Source of the DNA: Thiobacillus sp. UBA6205
Lineage (GTDB): Bacteria; Pseudomonadota; Gammaproteobacteria; Burkholderiales; Thiobacillaceae
Direction: 5' to 3'
Length of the DNA stretch: 33,296 nt
Assembly (NCBI GenBank): GCA_002421825.1
Contig: DISR01000047.1
Location: 1 to 33,296, forward strand
The translations under genes were made by a program, and so were the position numbers. The stretch's first letter is position 1. Every line of letters starts with the position of its first letter. Shown piece after piece: positions 1 through 6,333 of the stretch. Below the pieces are notes generated by a model. It was not told the DNA's origin. It saw nothing but the letters and a program-made list of their open reading frames with translations, and searched no databases.

Positions 1-564
1 CTCTACAACCTGTGGTTTTTCGTCATGTACGCCCTGCTCACGCTGCAGGCCTTCGATACGCGCAATCCAAGCCTGCGCATGCGTTTCCTGCTGAGCTTCG
101 TCCTGTCCTGGATCGTGCTGGGCACGCTGGGTGCCATCGCCTTCTCGTCCATGGGTCCTTGCTATGACCCGGCCATCATCCGGAATGACGGCCCCTATGC
201 CTCCCTGATGAATTACCTGAGGGAGGCCAACGAGCAGGTGCCGGTCTGGGCGCTGAACGTGCAGCAGATGCTGTGGGAAAACTACCAGAACAACCGGGCG
301 GGCATGGGCAGCGGCATTTCCGCCATGCCCAGCATGCACGTCGCCACCGCCACGCTCATGGCCCTGTTCGGCTGGCAGCATTCCCGCATGGCCGGCATGG
401 CGCTGACGTTGTATGCATTGGCCGTTTTTATCGGCTCGGTTCACCTGGCCTGGCATTACGCCCTGGACGGATATGCCGGAATCGCCGGGGCCTGGCTGGT
501 CTGGTGGCTGGTCGGACGCTGGCAGCAAGGCACTGGCCCACGAACAACACGGACTGCGACTTAA
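1..564 (+). CDS. PAP2-type membrane phosphatase, 5' partial
   Basis: The frame is open from base 1, so the gene starts upstream of the window; the ATG at 25 is internal. About 187 C-terminal residues are visible. They hold a PAP2/inositol-phosphorylceramide-synthase-like block: SAMPSMHVA, then after two hydrophobic helices HLAWHYALDGYAG. These match the conserved Ser-x-x-Ser-x-His and His-x(3)-D blocks of lipid phosphatases acting at the membrane. Family members remove or transfer phosphate from lipid phosphates such as undecaprenyl or phosphatidyl species; the substrate cannot be read here. The gene precedes the pilus operon, separated by about 125 bases and a likely promoter, so it is probably not part of it. 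A weak 5-bp hairpin around 554-570 followed by seven T (575-581) may end its transcript. Confidence 0.8.
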   Translation, partial: LYNLWFFVMYALLTLQAFDTRNPSLRMRFLLSFVLSWIVLGTLGAIAFSSMGPCYDPAIIRNDGPYASLMNYLREANEQVPVWALNVQQMLWENYQNNRAGMGSGISAMPSMHVATATLMALFGWQHSRMAGMALTLYALAVFIGSVHLAWHYALDGYAGIAGAWLVWWLVGRWQQGTGPRTTRTAT

Positions 565-605
565 GTGCAGGCTGTTTTTTTATCCATGCTTTTTTAAGCC
601 GGGTT

Positions 606-614
606 TGCTATTCT
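606..614 (+). promoter_or_regulatory. Candidate extended -10 promoter of the tad/flp operon
   Basis: TGCTATTCT is an extended -10 (TGn plus a TATAAT-like hexamer at 609-614) in the 125-base gap before the first pilin gene. No good -35 hexamer lies 16-18 bases upstream, which is usual for extended -10 promoters. The transcript would start near 621, leaving a leader of about 69 bases before the pilin start. The call rests on the motif alone. Confidence 0.4.
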
Positions 615-689
615 GTCTGCAGGGAGACCGCTCTCTTGTGTGTTTGGCAAGAACACATACCATTAGTCGCTATCTTTAGGAGGATTTTC

Positions 690-875
690 ATGAAAACCAT
701 TCTTAAAAACCTTGGGCAATTCCTGCGCGATGAAGAGGGCGTCACCGCCATCGAATACGGCCTGATTGCCGCCCTGATCGCGGTGGTCATCATTGCCTCG
801 GTCAAGTTCGTCGGCACCCAACTCGATGCCACTTTCAATAAAGTCGCGACCGAACTTGAGGCTGCCAATAGCTAA
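690..875 (+). CDS. flp: Flp-family type IVb prepilin (first copy)
   Basis: A 61-residue prepilin and probably the major subunit of the Tad pilus. The short cytoplasmic leader ends at Gly17, followed by VTAIEYGLIAALIAVVII. Glu22 and Tyr23 sit at +5/+6 of the mature protein, the Flp signature, and the hydrophobic helix continues to about residue 43. TadV (1162-1698) should cut after Gly17. The start at 690 is fixed by an AGGAGGA ribosome site at 678-684; a longer reading from 273 runs through the PAP2 gene and is not real. It is the first gene of the operon and has the best ribosome site in it, which fits a highly made structural protein. A hairpin follows at 892-914. Confidence 0.93.
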   Translation: MKTILKNLGQFLRDEEGVTAIEYGLIAALIAVVIIASVKFVGTQLDATFNKVATELEAANS

Positions 876-891
876 GGCCTGACTTTGCCCC

Positions 892-924
892 ATGCCGGCG
901 CGCACAACCGAAGCGTGCCGGCAT
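892..924 (+). promoter_or_regulatory. Hairpin between the two pilin genes
   Basis: ATGCCGGCGCGC (892-903) pairs with GCGTGCCGGCAT (913-924) over 12 bp with one G-U, leaving a 9-base loop. There is no T-run after it, so it is not a simple terminator. A 10-base sequence from the loop and stem edge, ACAACCGAAG (904-913), is repeated exactly at 927-936, next to the ribosome site of the second pilin gene. It could stabilise the 3' end of the first pilin mRNA or tune expression of the second; both are inferences. Confidence 0.55.
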
Positions 925-945
925 GAACAACCGAAGGGGAGGCAC

Positions 946-1152
946 ATGCACGCTGCGGCAGGTGAAGACAACCTCTGGGCGCGATTCAGGCAACGGGTTC
1001 GTGCGGATTCCGGCGTCACCGCCATCGAATATGCACTGATTGCGGCCTTGATCGCGGTCATCATCATCGGCTCGGTAACGACGGTTGGCGCTGAACTCAA
1101 GGAAGCCTACGAGTACGTGGCCAATTGCGTGAAAAACCTTTCCTGTTCATGA
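946..1152 (+). CDS. Flp-family prepilin, second divergent copy with C-terminal cysteine pair
   Basis: A 68-residue prepilin paralogous to the first copy. The leader ends at Gly23 and is followed by VTAIEYALIAALIAVIIIGSV, with Glu28/Tyr29 in the Flp position. Its leader is about six residues longer and its C-terminus has two cysteines, Cys61 and Cys67, that the first copy lacks. I chose ATG 946 because GGGGAGG (936-942) lies just before it and because an in-frame ATG at 892 sits in the hairpin stem and would add 18 hydrophilic residues. It may be a minor or tip subunit, or an alternative major pilin. A disulphide between the cysteines is possible but unproven. Confidence 0.85.
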   Translation: MHAAAGEDNLWARFRQRVRADSGVTAIEYALIAALIAVIIIGSVTTVGAELKEAYEYVANCVKNLSCS

Positions 1153-1161
1153 GATTCAGGC

Positions 1162-1698
1162 TTGGATTTTTACGCCCAGATCGTTTTGCTTTGCCTGCTC
1201 GCCGCGCATCTTGCGGTCGCGGTTTACTGGGACGTCAAAGAGCGGCGGATACCCAATAAGGCCGTTCTGTCGGGATTGCTGGCCGCCCTGCTCTTTCACG
1301 CCGTGACATCCGGGGCCAACGGCCTGGGGGCCAGCCTGATCGGGGCGCTCACCGGGCTGCTGGTGCTGTTGCCGATCCACCTGCTGCGCCTGATGGGTGC
1401 CGGCGACGTAAAGCTGATGGCCATGGCGGGCGCATTCGGGGCCGGTTTCCAGACCTCGCTGTGGATGGTGCTGTACACGCTGGTTGCGGGCGGACTGCTG
1501 GTGGTGGTGTACGCCGCCAGAGGCAAGGTGAGGGCACGGCTGTTCAGCAACCTGTTCATCATGTCCAGGCTGGGGATGGCCGAACTGGACGGACGCGGCA
1601 GCGGCGATCCGAACAAGCTGCAGCCGGCCGCCCGTCTGCCGTATGCGGCAGCCATCGCCTGCGGCAGCCTGGGATACTTGCTATTCGGCCTGTTCTAG
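1162..1698 (+). CDS. tadV: Prepilin peptidase TadV/CpaA (A24 family)
   Basis: An integral membrane aspartic peptidase of 178 residues that removes the leaders of Flp and TadE-like prepilins. The two catalytic aspartates of the family are visible: Asp24 in DVKERRIPN after the first helix, and Asp82 in the GAGDVK motif (GxGD). It lacks the N-terminal methylase domain of PilD, as usual for TadV. The start is a TTG; no ATG or GTG lies between the previous gene and the first helix, and the ribosome site is weak. The gene follows the second pilin by nine bases. The weak start may keep a catalytic protein scarce relative to its substrates, which is inference. Confidence 0.9.
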   Translation: MDFYAQIVLLCLLAAHLAVAVYWDVKERRIPNKAVLSGLLAALLFHAVTSGANGLGASLIGALTGLLVLLPIHLLRLMGAGDVKLMAMAGAFGAGFQTSLWMVLYTLVAGGLLVVVYAARGKVRARLFSNLFIMSRLGMAELDGRGSGDPNKLQPAARLPYAAAIACGSLGYLLFGLF

Positions 1699-1799
1699 GC
1701 CATGTTGAACGTGAAGCGACAAACAAGCTGCGGGGGTTGCCAGTGGCGGCCCGAGACCTGCTCCCAATGCCGGGCAACGATTAAACAAGGGAGAGCATT

Positions 1800-3125
1800 T
1801 TGAGCGAAACAGGCAGTGCCGTGCAAAAGGCCGAGCACTCATTCCTTCCGGCCCCGCGCACGCTGGAAGATACCGGGTTGAGCTTCTTTTTCATCCTCGA
1901 GCTCATCGCCAAGATTCTTTACCGCGGCGGCCAGCTCAAGCTGTCCGAGTTGTCCAGCCGCATCCATCTGCCGATTTCGGTGCTGGAACCGGTGCTGGCC
2001 TTCATGCGCAACGAGCGCCTGTGCGAAATCTCGCATCGCAGCGACACCGAGGCCAGCATCATCTACAACCTGACCGACCTGGGGCGCCTGCGCGCCAACG
2101 ACTACCTGGCGCGCAGCCAGTATGCCGGCCCCGCACCGGTGCCGCTCGACGCCTATGTGGCGCTGGTCCGCGCGCAGTCGCTTGCCGGCGTGCCGATCAC
2201 GCGCAGCATGATCGACAAGGCCTTTTCCGGCATCGTCATCAAGAAGCCCATCCTCGACATTTTCGGCGCCGCCATGAACTCCGGCCGCGCCATTTTCGTG
2301 CACGGCGCGGCCGGCGTGGGCAAGACCTTCGTTGCCGAGCACATGGCCAATGCGCTCATCGGCGACGTCTTCATCCCTCACGCCATTCTGGTGGACAACG
2401 AAATCATCCAGGCCTACGACCCGCTGGTGCACAAACAGGCCGCTTCGGACACCGTGGTCGAATTCAAGCTGGAGCGTGTGCGCCGCGACGAGCGCTGGGT
2501 GCTGTGCAAACGCCCGATCGTGCTGACGGGCGGCGAGCTGACGCTGAACATGCTGGACCTGGACTTCGACGAAAGCTCGCGCTATTACTCGCTGCCGCCG
2601 CAGATGAAGGCCAACAACGGCCTCCTGATCATCGACGACCTCGGCCGCCAGCTGGTCAAGGCGCGCGACCTGATGAACCGCTGGATCGTGCCGCTGGACC
2701 GGCACCTGGATTACCTGACCCTGCACAACGGCAAGAAATTCATGGTGCCGTTCGACGTGATCGTGGTCTTCAGCACCAACCTGAAACCGTCCGAACTGGC
2801 CGACGAAGCCTTCCTGCGGCGGCTGGGCTACAAAATCCACCTGACCGCCCTCGATGAGGACGATTACCGGGCTATATTCAAACAGGTATGCGAAGAATTC
2901 CGCATTCCCTTCAGCGAGGACAGCCTGCATTACCTGCTGCACCAGCATCACTATCGTGAAGGCCGCCCTTTGCTGGCCTGCGTGCCGCGCGACATTTTGC
3001 GCCAGGTGCTGGACGTGGCCAAATACCAGGGCAAGCGCCCGGAGCTGACCACGGAATTGCTGGACTGGGCCTGGAACAACTATTACACGACCGAAACCCT
3101 GGTTGAGTCGTCGCAACAGTCATGA
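1800..3125 (+). CDS. AAA+ ATPase with winged-helix-like N-terminus, tad-locus accessory
   Basis: A 441-residue protein. Residues about 15-105 look like a winged-helix or similar small helical domain (KLSELSSRIHLPISVLEPVL is helix-turn-helix-like). An AAA+ module follows: Walker A GAAGVGKT (169-176), Walker B LLIIDD (275-280), sensor-1-like FSTN (324-327) and an arginine pair in FLRRLGYK (338-345). It is not one of the core Tad proteins: TadA and TadZ are both separate genes in this operon. It starts at TTG 1800 with GGGAGAG just upstream, about 100 bases after tadV, and is followed 16 bases later by cpaB. The position argues for a role in pilus assembly or its control, perhaps remodelling a complex. 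The function is not known to me, and the domain assignment beyond AAA+ is by eye. Confidence 0.82.
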   Translation: MSETGSAVQKAEHSFLPAPRTLEDTGLSFFFILELIAKILYRGGQLKLSELSSRIHLPISVLEPVLAFMRNERLCEISHRSDTEASIIYNLTDLGRLRANDYLARSQYAGPAPVPLDAYVALVRAQSLAGVPITRSMIDKAFSGIVIKKPILDIFGAAMNSGRAIFVHGAAGVGKTFVAEHMANALIGDVFIPHAILVDNEIIQAYDPLVHKQAASDTVVEFKLERVRRDERWVLCKRPIVLTGGELTLNMLDLDFDESSRYYSLPPQMKANNGLLIIDDLGRQLVKARDLMNRWIVPLDRHLDYLTLHNGKKFMVPFDVIVVFSTNLKPSELADEAFLRRLGYKIHLTALDEDDYRAIFKQVCEEFRIPFSEDSLHYLLHQHHYREGRPLLACVPRDILRQVLDVAKYQGKRPELTTELLDWAWNNYYTTETLVESSQQS

Positions 3126-3141
3126 AAACGGGAGAAACACA

Positions 3142-3990
3142 ATGAGAAACGCAAGGGCTTTAATCATGCTGGGCATATCCCTCGTGATCGCCGCCGTGGC
3201 TGTATTTTTCGCCGCGCGCTGGCTCAACGAGCAGGGCAATATCGCGACCGCCAAGGTCGTGGTCGCAAAAAGCGAGATCGCGCCCGGCACGCCCCTCACC
3301 CCCGAGGTCGTCAGCCTGGCCGACTGGCCCCGCACCAGCGTGCCCAAGGGCGCATTCGCCGATACCGCCCAGATCAAGGACCGCGTCATCAACACCAGCC
3401 TGTCGGTGGGCGAGCCCATCCTGGAGAGCAAGCTCGCGCCGGTGGGCAGCAAGGGCGGGCTTTCCGCCGTGATCACTCCCGGGAAGCGTGCACTCACTGT
3501 CAAGGTCAACGAGATCGTCGGCGTCGCCGGCTTCGCGCTGCCCGGGAATTACGTGGATGTCATGGTCAACACCCAGGATGCCGCCGGCAATCCGATTTCC
3601 AAGATCGTGCTGGAAAAAATCCTGGTGCTGGCGGTTGCCCAGGAGGCCGAGCGCGACCCGACCAAGCCCAAGGTCGTCAGCGCCGTGACCCTGGAACTCA
3701 GCCCGGAAGATTCTGAAAGGCTCGACCTGGCCCGCAGCATCGGCAGCCTGAGCCTGGTGTTGCGCAACCAGCTCGACAGCGAAGCCCTCACTTCCGACGG
3801 CGCCCGCCCCCGGGATCTGCTGGCGAACCAGCAGCCCGCACCGCAACCGGTGGCCCAGGGCGACAGCAAGCCCAAGGTGGTGGTGAAGCGCGTCTACGTC
3901 CGTCCGAAGCCTGCCACAGCCAAACCGCAGACCGAAAAGATCGAGGTGATCAAGGGCCTGACCCGAACCGAAGTGGAATTCAGGGAATAA
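3142..3990 (+). CDS. cpaB: Flp pilus assembly protein CpaB/RcpC
   Basis: A 282-residue periplasmic protein anchored by one N-terminal helix (about residues 6-25). It is followed by an SAF-type domain (AKSEIAPGTPLTPEVV, about 40-100) and the RcpC-like C-terminal domain (TVKVNEIVGVAGFALPGNYVDV). CpaB/RcpC works with the secretin at the outer membrane to form or gate the Tad pilus channel. The ATG at 3142 has GGAGA at 3131-3135. The C-terminal tail after residue 240 is Pro/Lys-rich and ends in IEVIKGLTRTEVEFRE. A similar tail closes the next gene, with a 16-base identical stretch at DNA level (3941-3956 and 4424-4439). Confidence 0.92.
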   Translation: MRNARALIMLGISLVIAAVAVFFAARWLNEQGNIATAKVVVAKSEIAPGTPLTPEVVSLADWPRTSVPKGAFADTAQIKDRVINTSLSVGEPILESKLAPVGSKGGLSAVITPGKRALTVKVNEIVGVAGFALPGNYVDVMVNTQDAAGNPISKIVLEKILVLAVAQEAERDPTKPKVVSAVTLELSPEDSERLDLARSIGSLSLVLRNQLDSEALTSDGARPRDLLANQQPAPQPVAQGDSKPKVVVKRVYVRPKPATAKPQTEKIEVIKGLTRTEVEFRE

Positions 3991-3996
3991 GGCCAA

Positions 3997-4467
3997 GTGA
4001 AGACGATGTCCCGCCCCACGGTTAACCGCTTATTCGCGCATGCTGCGCCCGCCTTGCTGCTGGCGGCCGTTGCGCCAGCCTCATTGCCGGTGCATGCGGC
4101 AGGCCCGGCGCCCGCCAAGCCTGAAGCCGCCGCGGCCACCGCTGCTTCACGCACGGAAACCGGCCAGCCGATCACCCTGGTGGCCAACAAGGCGAGCATA
4201 CTGCGGCTGGAGGTGCCGGCCGTGCGCATCTCCGTGGGCAATCCGGCGGTGGCCGACATCACGCCCGTCAACAGCCGGGAAATCATCGTGCTGGGCAAAT
4301 CCATCGGCAGCACCAACCTGATCGTGTGGGACAAATCCGGCGTGGCAACCATGATCGATGTCTTTGTCACCCCGGAACCCGTTACCCCCGCCCCGAAACC
4401 CGCCCCCGAGACGAGAGACTCGGTCGAGGTGATCAAGGGGCTCAACAAATCGAAAATGGAGTTCTGA
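3997..4467 (+). CDS. Stand-alone secretin N-terminal-domain protein (pilus assembly)
   Basis: A 156-residue exported protein. A signal peptide is visible (hydrophobic core AAPALLLAAVAPASL, likely cut after VHA). It is followed by a single domain like the N-terminal domain of pilus secretins: SILRLEVPAVRISVGNP, then IIVLGKSIGSTNLIVW. The same pattern occurs in the secretin encoded next (SLKRISISDPTVADY, ILPKRYGSTNITLW), so the two are paralogous. After a Pro-rich linker it ends VEVIKGLNKSKMEF, resembling the CpaB tail. The start is GTG 3997 with GGAATAAGG upstream; an ATG at 4006 is an alternative. It probably packs against the secretin or CpaB in the periplasm, by inference from domain and position. 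Confidence 0.75.
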   Translation: MKTMSRPTVNRLFAHAAPALLLAAVAPASLPVHAAGPAPAKPEAAAATAASRTETGQPITLVANKASILRLEVPAVRISVGNPAVADITPVNSREIIVLGKSIGSTNLIVWDKSGVATMIDVFVTPEPVTPAPKPAPETRDSVEVIKGLNKSKMEF

Positions 4468-4496
4468 TGCTCACGACCAATGATAGGGAGATGAAA

Positions 4497-6038
4497 ATGG
4501 GCAAACAACACAAGGGGCTGAGGGCCCTGTTCGCGGCATTGGCACTGACCGGCAGTTGCGGTCTGCTTGCCGCCCCGTCGCTCGCCGCAGGCACGCCGAT
4601 GCTGCTCGCCGGCGCCGAGTTCGTCACGCCCGAACAGGGTTCGATGGAAGTCAGCATCGGCCGCGACGGACTGGCGCCGATCAAGGCCATTGCCGGCAAG
4701 TCCTTCATCATGCGCACCGGCAACATCTCGCTGAAACGCATCTCCATCAGCGATCCAACCGTCGCGGACTACACGCTGCTGTCGCCCAGCGAACTGTACA
4801 TCCTGCCCAAACGCTACGGCAGCACCAATATCACGCTGTGGACCCGCGACAACAAAACGGCAGTCATCGACCTCAACGTCGAAATCGACACCGACGAGCT
4901 GCAGGGCAAGCTTGCCGAACTGCTGCCGGAAGAAAAGGGGATCAAGGTCATGACCGCGGCCAAGTCCATCGTGCTGACCGGCACCGTGTCCAGCGCCATG
5001 GCCGCCTCCCAGGCCGTGGACATCGCCGAGGCCTACGTGCGCTACATCAACCGCGACATCGTGCTGCCCATCGTGGCGGGTGGCGGCGAGGTCGGCCCCG
5101 GCACCAAGGTCAGCATCGGCAGCACCAACCTGCGCCAGGCGCGTGCCGTCGCCGGCGTGTCGGTGATCAACATGCTCAGGGTCAGCGAACCCATGCAGGT
5201 GCTGCTGGAAGTGAAGGTGGCGGAAATCTCCAAAGGCCTGCTCGACCAGTTGGGCGCCTCGTTCAAGGCCAGCAACACCGACGGCGCAAACGGCAACGCC
5301 GGTTCGCTCGTCACCGACCTGCTCGCGATCGCGGCAGGCGGCGGCACCATTGGCGGCCTGCTCACCCTGACCACGCCGCAAGGCCACGAAATCAAGATCA
5401 ACGCCGAGAAGGGCGACAACATCGCGCGCCTGCTGGCCGAGCCCAACATCATGGCGATCAGCGGCCAGGAAGGCAGCTTCCTCTCCGGCGGCACGGTGTT
5501 CGTCACCGGCGAAGTCAATCAAACCACCGGCATTGCCAGCCTGGTCGAAAAAGAGTTCGGCGTACGCCTGCGTTTCCTGCCCACCGTGCTGGCGAACGGC
5601 CGCATCAACCTGAAGGTGGAACCCGAGGTTTCCGAGCCGAGCGATGTTTACAGCGGCGACCGCATCTCCTTCACCACGCGCAAGGCCTCCACCACCGTGC
5701 AGCTGAACGACGGCCAGAGCTTCGCCATCGCCGGCCTCATCAAGAGCGACATCCGCGAATCGGTGCGGCGCGTGCCCGTGCTGGGCGAAATCCCCATCCT
5801 CGGCGCCCTGTTCCGCAGCAGCGACTTCCAGGAAGGCAAGACCGAGCTGATGTTCGTGGTCACGCCGCGCCTGGTCAAGCCGCTGCCGGCCAACTACCGC
5901 CTGCCCACGGACAACTTCAAGGCCCCCGGCCGCGCCGAGTTCTTCCTCGGCGGCCAGATGGAAAATGCCGCCCCGCCGCCCGCCGCGCCCGCACCTGCCC
6001 CGGCCAAGGCCAATCCCGACAGCCTGCGCATGAATTGA
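4497..6038 (+). CDS. rcpA: Tad pilus outer-membrane secretin RcpA/CpaC
   Basis: A 513-residue secretin forming the outer-membrane channel of the Flp pilus. In order: signal peptide (cut near SLAAG), pilus-secretin N domain (about 40-130), BON-like region (about 130-185, KSIVLTGTVSSAMAASQAV), and the secretin domain ending in VPVLGEIPILGALF (from about 426) and ELMFVVTPRLVKPL. The tail is Pro/Ala-rich. I chose ATG 4497 because AGGGAG (4485-4490) is six bases upstream and the signal peptide then begins normally. An ATG at 4467 overlapping the previous stop (TGATG) would add ten polar residues and cannot be excluded. Its neighbours CpaB and the stand-alone N-domain protein are likely partners. 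Confidence 0.93.
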   Translation: MGKQHKGLRALFAALALTGSCGLLAAPSLAAGTPMLLAGAEFVTPEQGSMEVSIGRDGLAPIKAIAGKSFIMRTGNISLKRISISDPTVADYTLLSPSELYILPKRYGSTNITLWTRDNKTAVIDLNVEIDTDELQGKLAELLPEEKGIKVMTAAKSIVLTGTVSSAMAASQAVDIAEAYVRYINRDIVLPIVAGGGEVGPGTKVSIGSTNLRQARAVAGVSVINMLRVSEPMQVLLEVKVAEISKGLLDQLGASFKASNTDGANGNAGSLVTDLLAIAAGGGTIGGLLTLTTPQGHEIKINAEKGDNIARLLAEPNIMAISGQEGSFLSGGTVFVTGEVNQTTGIASLVEKEFGVRLRFLPTVLANGRINLKVEPEVSEPSDVYSGDRISFTTRKASTTVQLNDGQSFAIAGLIKSDIRESVRRVPVLGEIPILGALFRSSDFQEGKTELMFVVTPRLVKPLPANYRLPTDNFKAPGRAEFFLGGQMENAAPPPAAPAPAPAKANPDSLRMN

Positions 6039-6050
6039 TTGGAGACAACC

Positions 6051-6317
6051 ATGCAAAAACCCGACATCCAACTCATCCTGACGCTAGCTGCCCTTGCGCT
6101 GGCAGGCTGCGCCGAAACGCCGACACCGCATTACGATGCACGCTTCGGCGATGCCGTGCGCGGGGCGGTGGCCCAGCAGACCGTCAACCCCGAGGCCTCC
6201 AGGAACACCGATCCGGTCGCAGGCCTCGACGGCAAGGCGGCCGAGCAGACCATCAACAACTACGACAAGTCCTTCCAGACGCCAGAGAAAACCGACCTCG
6301 ACTTGAGCGTCGATTGA
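6051..6317 (+). CDS. Small tad-locus lipoprotein
   Basis: An 88-residue predicted lipoprotein: hydrophobic signal with lipobox LAGC (Cys at residue 20), then a short soluble domain with YDARFGDAVRGAV and GLDGKAAEQTINNYDKSF. Short lipoproteins with this pattern occur beside secretin genes in betaproteobacterial tad loci as I remember them, and could act as the pilotin or as an RcpB/CpaD-like partner of the secretin. The size is far below classical CpaD, so I do not use that name. The ATG at 6051 has TTGGAGA at 6039-6045. The gene is 12 bases after rcpA. Confidence 0.75.
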   Translation: MQKPDIQLILTLAALALAGCAETPTPHYDARFGDAVRGAVAQQTVNPEASRNTDPVAGLDGKAAEQTINNYDKSFQTPEKTDLDLSVD

Positions 6318-6333
6318 ACGGCCAGGATGCGCC

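Noticed and set aside
892..924. Intrinsic terminator between the pilins
   Set aside because: The stem is good, but no T-run follows, so it was recorded as a regulatory hairpin instead.
892..945. ATG 892 as start of the second pilin
   Set aside because: It lies in a hairpin stem, lacks a ribosome site and gives an overlong hydrophilic leader; ATG 946 has GGGGAGG.
1839..3116. 425-codon - strand frame, and similar long shadows at 26024-27766, 29411-30766 and 31266-32954
   Set aside because: Each lies opposite a gene with clear family motifs and has the composition of a mirrored GC-rich frame.
3894..6071. 725-codon open frame on the - strand
   Set aside because: It is antisense to cpaB, the N-domain gene and rcpA. 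Its translation is His/Gly/Asp/Ala-rich without domains, as expected for the reverse of GC-rich coding DNA.
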